A model generated the notes under the pieces. The model ran no database searches. It was not told where the DNA came from and saw only the letters and a program-made list of their open reading frames with translations. A program made the position numbers and the translations under genes. DNA of 64,000 nt, taken from Planctomycetota bacterium (GTDB lineage: Bacteria > Planctomycetota > Planctomycetia > Planctomycetales > Planctomycetaceae). Positions 19,586 to 29,133 of the stretch are shown piece after piece. Position 1 is the first letter of the stretch, and each line of letters begins with the position of its first letter. The stretch lies in the NCBI GenBank assembly GCA_014584345.1, contig JACTNB010000013.1:434001-498000 (forward strand), written 5' to 3'.

Positions 19586-20737
19586 ATGAGCGAACGCGTG
19601 GTACTGGCAATGAGTGGCGGAGTGGATAGCTCCGCTGCGGCTTATCTGCTCCAGCAGCAGGGTTACGATGTGATCGGCCTGTTTATGCGGTCGGGCGCGC
19701 AGGAACAGACCTGCGCGATCGATCCCCCGAATGCCCTGCCTATCCTCAATCTGAAATCCCATAAGCAGGGATGTTGTTCCGCCTCCGATGCGGCCGACGC
19801 GCGGCGAGTCGCCGACGAACTCAATATTCCTTTTCACGCCCTCAATTTTCAGGATGCCTTTGGGCGTATCAAGGATTATTTCGCCGACGAATACTTGGCG
19901 GGGCGTACGCCCAACCCTTGTGTGCAGTGCAACAACTGGCTTAAGTTTGGCAAGTTGTGGGAATTTGCCCGCCAGGTGGGGGCCACGCATGTCGCCTCCG
20001 GGCATTACGCCCGTATCGCGACGGACGCCTCGGGAGCCTCCCAGTTGATGCGAGGCCGCGATTCCACCAAGGATCAATCCTACGTTCTGTTCGGCATCTC
20101 GCGCGAACTGCTGCCGCATGTTCTGTTCCCGATTGGGGATTACAACAAGTCGGAAATTCGGGAACTGGCCGCCCGGGCGGGCTTGCGCACCGCCACGAAA
20201 AAGGACAGTCAGGAAATCTGCTTCATTCCCGACAACGACTACGCCGGTTTTGTGAAGCGTTATCGCGGCCCACGGGAAACGGCGGGGGATTTTGTCAGCC
20301 CCACGGGGGAACACCTCGGCAGCCATTCGGGATACGAACAGTTCACGATCGGTCAGCGCCGGGGCTTGGGGATCGCCTTCGGCACGCCTCGCTTCGTGCT
20401 GGAAATTCGTCCGGAAACACGCGAGGTGGTGCTGGGGACGTACGAGCAATTGGGGCGTTGGGGGCTCTATGCGAATCGGACGAACTGGTTCGTGGATCTG
20501 CCGGAACAGTTTTGCTGTACCGCACAGATACGTTATCAGCACACTCCCGCTGCCTGCCGTGTGATTCGCGGAACCGACGATACGATCGAAGTTCACTTCG
20601 AGGAACCCCAGCATGGTATTGCCCCCGGCCAGGCGTTCGTCTGCTACGACGGGGAACGCGTGCTGGGGGGAGGTTGGATCACGGCGAGCTTTCCCTTGCC
20701 GGAATCCGCAACCGCGACAGCCTCGTTGAATTCCTGA
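19586..20737 (+). CDS. mnmA: tRNA-specific 2-thiouridylase MnmA
   Basis: 383 residues. It installs the 2-thio group at U34 of tRNAs for Lys, Glu and Gln. The N-terminal PP-loop is SGGVDSS (residues 10-16). The catalytic Cys pair is in NPCVQCN (near 110) and SQEICFIPD (near 205), and the tRNA-binding and C-terminal barrel regions follow (FTIGQRRGLG, EEPQHGIAPGQAFV). The ATG at 19586 gives the canonical MSERVVLAMSGG start. The C-terminus lies 17 bp from the convergent AsmA-like gene. No desulfurase partner is close. Confidence 0.96.
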   Translation: MSERVVLAMSGGVDSSAAAYLLQQQGYDVIGLFMRSGAQEQTCAIDPPNALPILNLKSHKQGCCSASDAADARRVADELNIPFHALNFQDAFGRIKDYFADEYLAGRTPNPCVQCNNWLKFGKLWEFARQVGATHVASGHYARIATDASGASQLMRGRDSTKDQSYVLFGISRELLPHVLFPIGDYNKSEIRELAARAGLRTATKKDSQEICFIPDNDYAGFVKRYRGPRETAGDFVSPTGEHLGSHSGYEQFTIGQRRGLGIAFGTPRFVLEIRPETREVVLGTYEQLGRWGLYANRTNWFVDLPEQFCCTAQIRYQHTPAACRVIRGTDDTIEVHFEEPQHGIAPGQAFVCYDGERVLGGGWITASFPLPESATATASLNS

Positions 20738-20754
20738 ACGCAGCACCGGGGTTG

Positions 20755-23175
20755 TTATTTCTGGCGGCGACGTTCGAAAATCCCTTGCAGCAACCCGTCT
20801 ACCGCATCCAGCCCCAGTTGCTTGCCGAAGTTCGCCAGTTGGCTGGCATCGATTTCGGGTTTCGAGAGTGTGCCCTCCACTTTGAACTGAATCGGCTTCT
20901 GGAACAACTGCCCCAACGGGCGTCCCTGGGCGATAAAGTCCAGCGGAATGGCCAGAGAGAGATCCAGCGTCTGGTCATCCCCCACGGACCCCGTGCTGAC
21001 AATCGAAACCCGGCCTGTCTGGTACACCAGGCGACTGTGATAAATGCGTCCCTCCTGCTTCTTGAACGCCACTTCCTGGGGCGGGAGTTCAATCCAGGTG
21101 GCCCCTTCGCCCAGCAGATTCCGACCGGGCCGCGCGGTGCTGTTTGCCAGACCGCTCAGGGGGGCCGTGATCTGTTGAATCAGTGGGCCTGGTCCCAACC
21201 GGCTTTTTTGAATTTGCAGCACCCCCTCGAGTTGCTCGGCCAGTCCCAGCTGAAGGTCGATCTCCGTCTGCTTCAGGTAGAGCGAGAACTTTCCTTCCAG
21301 GTCGGTCGCTTCGGCAAAGACGGGCGCGACATACATCAGCCAACTGCGGCACATATTTTCGGTGAATTCCACGTTTTTCAGGACAACGCCTTCCTGAACG
21401 CGGAGCCGGCGTTGTTCATTGGAGAAATCGACCTCCGCCTTGGCCAGGAATTCGCCGCTGGTGCCGATCCGCACGTCCACGGGAACGATGCGCAGCAGTT
21501 TGTCTTCGTAGTGTGTCCACAAGCTGCCCGACTTTGAGGGAACGCCGTAGGCTTCGAGTTCGGCCCAGTTCCAATTCGCAACGGCCGCGAAGGGCTCGGG
21601 GTCAGTGGATGGTGTTGTTTCGGAGGGGGCCTCTCCCTCCTCCGCGACGAGAGGAGGCAGCGGTAATGTATCTGGCGCGGGAGCCTCTTCAACTTCGGCT
21701 GGCTTGCCCAGTTCGGGTTGTGCCCCCTCGGGGGTTGCTTGTGTCGACTGGTTGGCGACTTGCAGCCGTCCCTTCAAGGCGAATTCCTGGGCGGTCAGCC
21801 GTTTGCCGGACAAATTCTCGCGCAAGTCCGGTCGTGCCAGGAACAGAAAGGGGAGCAGATCACCCTGGCTGGTCCCTTCGAGATCGAAATCGGGCCTGCC
21901 GGAGGCCAGGTCGCGCACTTCGCCGCTCAGTTGGGATTTGAACACGTCGCTATCGATGGCAAACTGCTCGACATGCAACATCTGCTTCAAGGGGTCGAGG
22001 GTCCCCCTGGTCAGCAGCGCGAGTTCTCCCAGCGCCAGCGGCTTGTCGAGTGCGGGGGGCAGGGGGGTGTCGATCAGTGTCTCGGGCAATTCTGCCGGAG
22101 GGAGTGGACTGATGCGGGAATTGGTCAATTTCCAATCGATATCGAAGCGCCCTGGAATCGTGGGGAGGGTGTTATCGATCGAAAATTCGCCGGTCAGGGC
22201 GGCTCCCGTCAGTTGATAACCAGCAGCCCACTCGCTGGAGCGCACGGAAATATCGCTGGCCGAAAGTGTTCCCGAAACCGCCAGTTTCAAGCCGGTCCGC
22301 AGGTTGCCCGTCCATTTGCTTTGAAACTCGCCATCCGCGTTTCCCGCGGCGAGGTGCAAATGGGGCACCATTTGCTTCAGCCATGGCTGAATCAGTTCCA
22401 GTGGTGTTTTCTGGAGAGTCCCCTGCACATCGCCCGCAACGACCAGGTCTCCCGCCATTGCCAACTGAAAACGCGCGTCGATGCTTCCCGCGGGAATTTG
22501 GTGCTGGTTTTCGGTGATCAACTGGGTTTGGCCCTTCAAGACGCCTTCCAGGAAATCGGCCGATTTCTTGAGTTCCGCTGATATCCCCCAAGCCTGAATC
22601 GTCCGCTGCGACACGTGATCCTTCAAGACGACGCTCCCATCCACCACGTGAATGTGGAGTGGTTGTGTACCGTGTCGAAATTCAGGCCAAGAAAACGAGC
22701 CCTGTTTGGACGGCTTAAGGCCGGTCATCACTTTTTCCCAGTTGGTCCGGCCGTACGCGTCGATTTCGTAAACGACTTCAGGGCGATTCAACTTCAGTTC
22801 GAAGGTTTGTTTGCCTGGCCAGAGCATGCGCCACAACGGCGCGGTAACTTGTGCCGATTCGATTTTTGCCATGGTGACCCCCTGCCGGTCCGTCATGGTC
22901 ATGTTCGACAACTCTGCAGGTCTCCACCAGGCAAGATCCGCGCCGCCTATTTCCACCTTGCCATCGAAATCCTGCAAGATCGAGTCGGCAAACCGCTGAC
23001 GCATTAACGTGGATGACATGATCTGTGGCAACATCGCCAGCAGACCAACCAGTAGCACCAGTCCCCCCAAGGCCAGCCGCATTTTCCAGTGCCGCGAACG
23101 GCCCCGGGAGACGCGTGTGCCTCGCTCCGGTTCTTGTGTCGTGCTCCGTGGTTGATCCAGCATTATCTGCACCAT
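20755..23175 (-). CDS. AsmA-like envelope protein
   Basis: 806 residues. A short cytoplasmic N-terminus and one transmembrane helix (LALGGLVLLVGLLAMLPQIM) are followed by a long periplasmic part rich in beta strands, with the AsmA-type opening FADSILQDFDGKVEIGGADLAWWRP. A Pro/Glu-rich low-complexity linker lies around residues 480-530. The C-terminal part resembles AsmA_2 domains (KQEGRIYHSRLVYQTGRVSI ... PIQFKVEGTLSKPEID). Family members are linked to outer-membrane lipid transport or assembly. GGAGG just before the ATG fixes the start. The family assignment rests on overall pattern only. Confidence 0.72.
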   Translation of the reverse strand: MVQIMLDQPRSTTQEPERGTRVSRGRSRHWKMRLALGGLVLLVGLLAMLPQIMSSTLMRQRFADSILQDFDGKVEIGGADLAWWRPAELSNMTMTDRQGVTMAKIESAQVTAPLWRMLWPGKQTFELKLNRPEVVYEIDAYGRTNWEKVMTGLKPSKQGSFSWPEFRHGTQPLHIHVVDGSVVLKDHVSQRTIQAWGISAELKKSADFLEGVLKGQTQLITENQHQIPAGSIDARFQLAMAGDLVVAGDVQGTLQKTPLELIQPWLKQMVPHLHLAAGNADGEFQSKWTGNLRTGLKLAVSGTLSASDISVRSSEWAAGYQLTGAALTGEFSIDNTLPTIPGRFDIDWKLTNSRISPLPPAELPETLIDTPLPPALDKPLALGELALLTRGTLDPLKQMLHVEQFAIDSDVFKSQLSGEVRDLASGRPDFDLEGTSQGDLLPFLFLARPDLRENLSGKRLTAQEFALKGRLQVANQSTQATPEGAQPELGKPAEVEEAPAPDTLPLPPLVAEEGEAPSETTPSTDPEPFAAVANWNWAELEAYGVPSKSGSLWTHYEDKLLRIVPVDVRIGTSGEFLAKAEVDFSNEQRRLRVQEGVVLKNVEFTENMCRSWLMYVAPVFAEATDLEGKFSLYLKQTEIDLQLGLAEQLEGVLQIQKSRLGPGPLIQQITAPLSGLANSTARPGRNLLGEGATWIELPPQEVAFKKQEGRIYHSRLVYQTGRVSIVSTGSVGDDQTLDLSLAIPLDFIAQGRPLGQLFQKPIQFKVEGTLSKPEIDASQLANFGKQLGLDAVDGLLQGIFERRRQK

Positions 23176-23664
23176 TTCCGCCTCCTGCCTGTCCTGAGTG
23201 AATTCACACGGGCATTTTCCAACTGCCCTGCCAGAAAATCAATATCGACCTGAATTGGAAGGCGAGCCGACGGGCTGGCCTCGAAAGCTGCCTGACACAA
23301 GGCATTACGGGATATTCCCATTTATAAACACACCACAGAATGCGATTTGAGGCAAAGACCTCAATGTGTGTCGGGCTCGAAAGCATTGCATTATATACAG
23401 TGAACTCTCCCCGTCGCCCCCCCACACACCAATACCGCGCATCTGGCCACTACTCAAAAAGGGGAAAGGCCCAGCGCCACTTTTCTTCAGCATCAGAGGC
23501 GCGTAAATGGGGGGCAGACGAGCTGCAAGCAGGAATCAACGTGACCAGCGAATTCCAAAACGACACATGCGTATCGGACCGGTCTGCTCCCCAGCGGCTC
23601 GATTACTCGGCTCGCGCGAACGAATCGCAGCCCCGAGTTACGAAGTTCGCGAGCAGGGGGAGTG
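23176..23664. other. Gene-free region between AsmA-like and GntP genes
   Basis: 489 bp with no supported gene. A perfect short hairpin, TTGAGG-CAAAGA-CCTCAA, is at 23347-23364, and ATTATATACAG near 23390 could be a -10 region. Nothing else recognisable. Confidence 0.4.
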
Positions 23665-25383
23665 TCAGATCATGGGGAACACGGAGGCGGTGAGAATGGT
23701 CAGCACCAGCCCGACAAGCCCCATTAACGAGGTGAGTGGAGTGATGAACTTGAGTGTTTCCAGTTCGGTCATGCCGCTCATTTTACCGATGACCCAGAAG
23801 CCGGAATCGTTCATCCACATGAACATCTTACTGCCAAAGCCAATCGCCAATGCCAGGTAGACCGGGTGGAAACCGAGCGTGCCGCCGGCAGCAAAGCTGG
23901 CCATCACGCCCACTCCGGTTATCATCGCCACGGTGGCGGACCCTTGGGCGAAGCGGACCATTGACGTGACAATAAAGGCGATTCCGAGCACGGTGGCGGT
24001 CGAGGCGCCGGTGACTTCACCGAACTGGCCTGCAATGCCAGTCTGTTGGAGGGCCCGGCCAAAAGCGCCCCCCGCGGCGGTGATCAGGATAATCACGCCG
24101 CCACTCGACAGCGCGGATTGCAGGGCATTCGCGAGTTGCACCAGATCGGAATGCCGCTGCCGCACCAGCATGAGAATGGAGATAAAGGCGGCAATGGCCA
24201 TCGCAATGTTCTTGTTGCCAAACAGCTCGAAAAAGGCATCCAGTCGTGCCATCAGCGGCGAAATCTCGCTGGAGGGAACCCCCTTGAGCATCGTGTCGAT
24301 CACGGTCGCCCCGGCGATGAGGAACACGGGCAGGAAGACCGGCAGGACGGACAGCCAGATCGGCGGGAGGTCCTTGTCCGCGCGGGCGCTGATCGCCTCG
24401 AGATCCTTCAAGGAGAAATCCGCCGTTTCACGCAGCGGTATATCGGAATTGCGACAGACGATGAAAGCATACACCGCGCCGGACAGGGTCGCGCAGAAAC
24501 CAATCAGGCCCCCCATCAGGATCATCAGCCCGATATCGACTCCGAGCGCTTCGGCGACGAATAGTGGTCCGGGCGTCGGCGGTACAAGGGAATGGGCCAC
24601 CGCCCCGCCCATCACAATCGCCATGATATACAGCAGGTAATTCCGCCCGGTCCGCATCCGCATCGCCTTGCCCAGCGGAATCATCAAATAGAACACGGTA
24701 TCGAAAAAGACCGGAGTCGACAGGGCAAAACCACTGACCATAAAGGCAAACGGAGCGTTTTTCTCTCCGACGAGGGAAAGCGTCCAACGCACGATTTTGT
24801 CTGCTGCACCGGAATCCAGCAGGCATTTGCCGATAATCGCGGCCAGGGCGATCAGAATTCCAATGCCGATGCAGGTATTTCCGAACCCGATGGCGATGCG
24901 ATTCCCCACGGTATCCCTGGAGAGGGACCGGGCCGCTCCGCGATCCGCCGGAGAAACTATCAGGGTATGCTTGCGATCAAACACCAGATTGCCCGCGGTG
25001 GGAGGATTGAGGGCGGTTTCGGCCACCGCTTCGGGTTTGCCGCCGATCTCCCGGGTTGCAAAGCCCGTAATCGTGACTGTTCCCGCGTTGCGAACATTTC
25101 CAGAATCGGGATCCTGCTGCACGATCAGCAACTGCCGACCGACCTGATTGATGTCGTCTTCCTTTACTTTCAGCAGGATTTCGTCCCCAACTTTTTCAAA
25201 CTTGGAGAATTGCAGCCGGCCCAGTTCGTGCCATTCGATCGCGGATGCCGGCGTGAGCAGGCTGACCGCAAGCGCCGCCAGAATCAGCGCGAGAAACGCA
25301 TGCAGGCGAAATCCCAGGATTCCGCCGACCACGATCACGATGCCAACGCCAATAATTCCCAGCGTCGCGGCAAATGAAAGCAT
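23665..25383 (-). CDS. GntP-family permease with an N-terminal periplasmic-type insertion
   Basis: 572 residues. Multi-helix symporter of the gluconate:H+ family, with characteristic segments PLGKAMRMRTGRNYLLYIMA, LVPPTPGPLFVAEALG and GFHPVYLALAIGFGSKMFMW. Typical GntP proteins have about 440-450 residues. The excess lies between the first helices (ending LTPASAIEW, about residue 50) and GNTCIGIGILIALAAIIGK (about 165). This hydrophilic block of about 110 residues contains LLIVQQDPDSGNVRNAGTV and is predicted to sit outside the membrane. The substrate cannot be inferred, and no sugar-acid kinase or regulator is adjacent. Confidence 0.88.
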   Translation of the reverse strand: MLSFAATLGIIGVGIVIVVGGILGFRLHAFLALILAALAVSLLTPASAIEWHELGRLQFSKFEKVGDEILLKVKEDDINQVGRQLLIVQQDPDSGNVRNAGTVTITGFATREIGGKPEAVAETALNPPTAGNLVFDRKHTLIVSPADRGAARSLSRDTVGNRIAIGFGNTCIGIGILIALAAIIGKCLLDSGAADKIVRWTLSLVGEKNAPFAFMVSGFALSTPVFFDTVFYLMIPLGKAMRMRTGRNYLLYIMAIVMGGAVAHSLVPPTPGPLFVAEALGVDIGLMILMGGLIGFCATLSGAVYAFIVCRNSDIPLRETADFSLKDLEAISARADKDLPPIWLSVLPVFLPVFLIAGATVIDTMLKGVPSSEISPLMARLDAFFELFGNKNIAMAIAAFISILMLVRQRHSDLVQLANALQSALSSGGVIILITAAGGAFGRALQQTGIAGQFGEVTGASTATVLGIAFIVTSMVRFAQGSATVAMITGVGVMASFAAGGTLGFHPVYLALAIGFGSKMFMWMNDSGFWVIGKMSGMTELETLKFITPLTSLMGLVGLVLTILTASVFPMI

Positions 25384-25714
25384 GTTGGCCCCTGTTGTCG
25401 TTCAAGCGAGTGGTGTTACGGGTCGAGCCGGGGAGACAGCCACAAATGGTTATGCACGGACTGACAGGCTGGACGCATCAATGGAAATCGATAATAGTTG
25501 GGCATTCTGACGCACCCCCACTCAATTTGCAAGGAAGCCTCGCTGCGGACAGATAAAGGGAACTCGCGTCAATGGATCATTTTTCGCGATACTTCGCGAA
25601 TGCCTCCGGGTTAAATACACCACGGAAAACAGGGAAATACATGCGAATCAGCCCCCTGGTTATCTGCCAGCGGCTGTATCCAGCAAACATTGGCCTAAGA
25701 CGCGGGAGCGAACG
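25384..25714. other. Divergent intergenic region
   Basis: 331 bp between the divergent GntP permease and DUF1549 genes. No gene, RNA or clear promoter motif was recognised. Confidence 0.4.
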
Positions 25715-27553
25715 ATGCGACGGATGACAGCTTTCCTGGGGATGTCGCTGGCTCTGATGGTCTTCCTGCTGCCGTCCACGGCGGTCTTCGCGGAAGGGCC
25801 GGAACATTCCAGTAATCCCTTCGCGGTCGCTCGGGAAGTGGATCGCCTGATTGGCGAAGAACTGGCAGCCCAGGGGCACCCCCCCACGGGACTGGTGAAC
25901 GATCAGGATTTTCTACGTCGGGTGTCGCTCGATCTGACGGGAAGAATCCCCAGCCCCGAGGATATCCAGCAGTTTGCCCGCCAGACCGCTCCGGACAAGC
26001 GAGACCAGAAGGTGCAGCAGTTATTGGCTTCCGAGGACTATGCCCGGAATTGGGCCGCCTACTGGCGCGACGTGATTTTTTCGCGGGCGACTGACCAGCG
26101 GGCCGTGAACTTCCAGGCAGTGTTTGAAAGCTGGATGCGCGATCAACTACGCGAAAATGTTTCGTGGAGCGATATCACCAGGCAACTGCTGACCGCAACG
26201 GGAGATGCCCGGGAAAATGGTGCCACGGGCCTGATTCTAGCGCACGAAGGGAACCCCGAGGAACTGGCGGGAGAGGTTTCCCGCATTTTCCTGGGCATTC
26301 AGGTTCAATGCGCCAACTGCCACAATCATCCGACCGATACCTGGACTCGCGAGCAATTTCATCAACTGGCGGCCTTCTTCCCCCGGGTGCGTGCCCGCCT
26401 GCTGCCGAATCAAACACCCCCCACCATGGAAGTGACCTCGCAGGATTTCGCTCGCCCCAATCCGCGCGACCTGTTCAACGAACCGGAGCGAATGCTGCGG
26501 CAAATGGACCGCAATCGCGATGGACGCATCGATCAGGAAGAGGCCAGTCGATTTCCTCAATTCGGTCGACTTTTCGAGCGATTGATTGCCGTCGGCGACA
26601 AGGACGGCGACAAGGCGCTGAATGCGAAGGAAATAAAGGAATTGCCCGAGCCTCCCATGAATGCGCGGAACACGATTGAACATTTCATGCCGGACTTGAG
26701 CGATCCCGCTGCCCAGGGAATCGCCATGCAGCCCGTGTTTTTTCTGGGGGAAAAGGCCGCGCGGCCCGGTCTGCGGGATGTAGAACGCCGCGGTTTACTG
26801 GCCGACTATCTCAGCGATACCGGGAATGAATGGTTCGCGAAAGCCTTCGTAAACCGTGTCTGGAGTGAACTGTTGGGCGAGGGCTTTTATCAACCGGTGG
26901 ATGATCTGGGGCCGCTGCGCGAAGCTCGGCACGAGGCCGCATTGAATCTGTTGAGCCAGGAGTTCGTGGCAACCGGATATGATATGAAGTGGCTGTTCCG
27001 CGTAATTGCCAACACGCAAGCCTATCAGCGAAAGTTGAAATCACGGTCGGTCCCCGTGGACGAGTCGCTCGCGTTTGCCTGTGCCACGCCGACGCGGCTT
27101 CGTTCGGATCAGATTTTCGATGCCATCATGCAGTTGGCGGGACCGCAAGTCGGCCTGGGGCGCCCGGGAGCCGGGCGACCGGGAATGGAGGGTCGGGGGG
27201 GACGCTTCAATCCGAAGCGGCAATTCGCCGATCTGTTCGGATTCGATCCTTCCACGCCTCAAGACGAGGTGCAGGAAACCATTCCCCAGGCGCTGTTCAT
27301 GATGAATTCGAGCCTGATCGAAGCCCTGGTCTCTGCACGGGGCAACACCGCGCTGGCGCGGCTGCTGCGCCAGTCCGATGACGACGAATACGTGTTGCGC
27401 CAATTGTATTTGATGACTCTTTCCCGCGAACCGACGGATCGGGAACTCCAAATTTGCCAGGAGTATTTCCTGGACGTGCGGAATCGCACGGAAGTGCTCG
27501 AAGACATCTACTGGAGCCTGCTCAACTCCAGCGAGTTTATTACCAAGAGATGA
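25715..27553 (+). CDS. DUF1549 / DUF1553 domain protein with embedded EF-hands
   Basis: 612 residues. Signal peptide (AFLGMSLALMVFLLPSTAVFA), then DUF1549 (about 30-240) with FLRRVSLDLTGRIPSPEDI and a haem-like CANCHNHP (CXXCH). DUF1553 (about 340-610) contains NEWFAKAFVNRVWSELLGEGF and ends LNSSEFITKR, the classic terminus. Between them two EF-hand loops, DRNRDGRIDQEE and DKDGDKALNAKE (about 265-315), are inserted. The protein is exported and typical of planctomycetes; its reaction is unknown. GGGAG precedes the ATG. The DUF1501 gene starts 109 bp after the stop, the usual genomic pairing. Confidence 0.93.
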   Translation: MRRMTAFLGMSLALMVFLLPSTAVFAEGPEHSSNPFAVAREVDRLIGEELAAQGHPPTGLVNDQDFLRRVSLDLTGRIPSPEDIQQFARQTAPDKRDQKVQQLLASEDYARNWAAYWRDVIFSRATDQRAVNFQAVFESWMRDQLRENVSWSDITRQLLTATGDARENGATGLILAHEGNPEELAGEVSRIFLGIQVQCANCHNHPTDTWTREQFHQLAAFFPRVRARLLPNQTPPTMEVTSQDFARPNPRDLFNEPERMLRQMDRNRDGRIDQEEASRFPQFGRLFERLIAVGDKDGDKALNAKEIKELPEPPMNARNTIEHFMPDLSDPAAQGIAMQPVFFLGEKAARPGLRDVERRGLLADYLSDTGNEWFAKAFVNRVWSELLGEGFYQPVDDLGPLREARHEAALNLLSQEFVATGYDMKWLFRVIANTQAYQRKLKSRSVPVDESLAFACATPTRLRSDQIFDAIMQLAGPQVGLGRPGAGRPGMEGRGGRFNPKRQFADLFGFDPSTPQDEVQETIPQALFMMNSSLIEALVSARGNTALARLLRQSDDDEYVLRQLYLMTLSREPTDRELQICQEYFLDVRNRTEVLEDIYWSLLNSSEFITKR

Positions 27554-27662
27554 ACGCGGTCCGCGGGAGACCTTCGTCGCGTCGCGTTTTCCCCGGTCGA
27601 TTTCCAGGCTCTTTTCGATTGCCCCATTTCCGGGAATGGCTCTTACGAAAGCGAGTATAACA

Positions 27663-28949
27663 ATGAACACGGTCTGTCACGATATGGTTCACTGGTCGCG
27701 ACGCGGGGTGCGGCGACGGCGATTCTTGCGGACGGCTTCCCTGGCGGGGCTGGCGGCGGGCTCGCTGAATCTGCGGGAATTGGTCAGCTTGAAGGCCGGG
27801 GAGTTGCAACAAAAGAAACGCTCCGTGATTGTGCTGTGGATGGCGGGCGGCCCCAGTCAGATGGAAACGATGGATCCCAAGCCGGATCATGAAAACGGAG
27901 GGGGCACCAAGGCCATTTCCACTGCCATCCCCGGCATTCATCTGGCCCAGGGGTGGGAGCAGACGGCCCGCATCCTCGATCGCTTCGCGGTCCTGAGGTC
28001 GTTGACCAACAAGGAAGGGAATCATCGGCGGGCCACCTATCAAATGCATACGGGATACATCCCCTCGGGGAGCGTGAAACATCCGTCGCTGGGGTCCAAT
28101 ATCGTACAGCAGATTGGGAATCGCGAATTGAAGATCCCCTCGATTGTTTCCGTCGGCAAACCGGATGGGTCCGGTGCGGGCTTCCTGGGAGTGGACTACG
28201 AACCCTTCTTCATCCGCGACGCGGAACGCCCGCCGGACAACACCAGACTGATGGTCCCCGCGGAGCGGCACGATCGCCGCATGTATCTGCTCGGCAAGTT
28301 GCAGAATGAATATGCGAATCACGGAGCCGAGGAGTTGGTCAATAATCACAATTCCATATACGCCAGGGCGAAGGAGATGATCACCAGCCCGGACCTGGAG
28401 GCTTTCGATATCGGCCAGGAGCCGGAATCGGTCCGCGAAGCCTACGGCGACAATCCGTTTTCTCGCGGCTGCCTGTTGGCGCGGCGGCTGGTGGAACGGG
28501 GGGTTTCCTATGTCGAGGTGGTATCGAACGGCTGGGATACGCATGCCGACAATTTCGAAACGGTCGCCTCGCTGGCGGGCGTGGTCGATCCGTCAATGGC
28601 GACCCTGGTAACCGATCTCGAATCACGCGGGCTGCTGGAAAACACCCTGGTGGTCTGGATGGGCGAGTTTGGCCGCACGCCAAGGGTCAACCCACGTGGA
28701 GGACGCGACCATTTTCCGCAGGCTTACAGTGCCCTGATGGCGGGAGCCGGCGTCCGGGGCGGGCAAGTCATCGGGGCCACGTCCGGGGATGGCATGTCGA
28801 TCAAGGATCGCCCCGTCACGATCCCCGATCTGTTCCACAGCATCTGTCATGCCTTGCGAGTGAATCCGGAATTTGAAAATATGAGCCCCATCGGCCGTCC
28901 GTTGAAAATTGTCGAGGGGGGCGAGGTGATCCGCGAATTGTTTGCCTGA
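27663..28949 (+). CDS. DUF1501 protein with twin-arginine signal (sulfatase-like fold)
   Basis: 428 residues. A Tat-type leader, RRRRFLRTASLAGLAAGSLNL, marks export of a folded protein. The body has the family motifs VLWMAGGPSQMETMDPKP, GNHRRATYQMHTGYIP, GVSYVEVVSNGWDTHADNF, VVWMGEFGRTPRVN and GRDHFPQAYS, corresponding to the alkaline-phosphatase/sulfatase superfamily core. The enzymatic role is not established. The ATG at 27663 was chosen to place the Tat motif about 20 residues in; an in-frame ATG at 27636 is possible. It is probably co-transcribed with the preceding DUF1549/DUF1553 gene. Confidence 0.9.
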   Translation: MNTVCHDMVHWSRRGVRRRRFLRTASLAGLAAGSLNLRELVSLKAGELQQKKRSVIVLWMAGGPSQMETMDPKPDHENGGGTKAISTAIPGIHLAQGWEQTARILDRFAVLRSLTNKEGNHRRATYQMHTGYIPSGSVKHPSLGSNIVQQIGNRELKIPSIVSVGKPDGSGAGFLGVDYEPFFIRDAERPPDNTRLMVPAERHDRRMYLLGKLQNEYANHGAEELVNNHNSIYARAKEMITSPDLEAFDIGQEPESVREAYGDNPFSRGCLLARRLVERGVSYVEVVSNGWDTHADNFETVASLAGVVDPSMATLVTDLESRGLLENTLVVWMGEFGRTPRVNPRGGRDHFPQAYSALMAGAGVRGGQVIGATSGDGMSIKDRPVTIPDLFHSICHALRVNPEFENMSPIGRPLKIVEGGEVIRELFA

Positions 28950-29133
28950 CTCCCCTTCTCCCCGGTGCATTCTGGGAGGCGGGGCTGCCCGCGTGGGACC
29001 GCTTTTCCCCGACCACGGGATTGCATTTGCGGAAAGAAATGGCGAGGATAAAGTGGCATGGTCTGGTATCGGAAATGCCGGATCGTGCCAGGACTTATTG
29101 TCCGCAATCTCTCCCACACGTACAGGCTCCACA

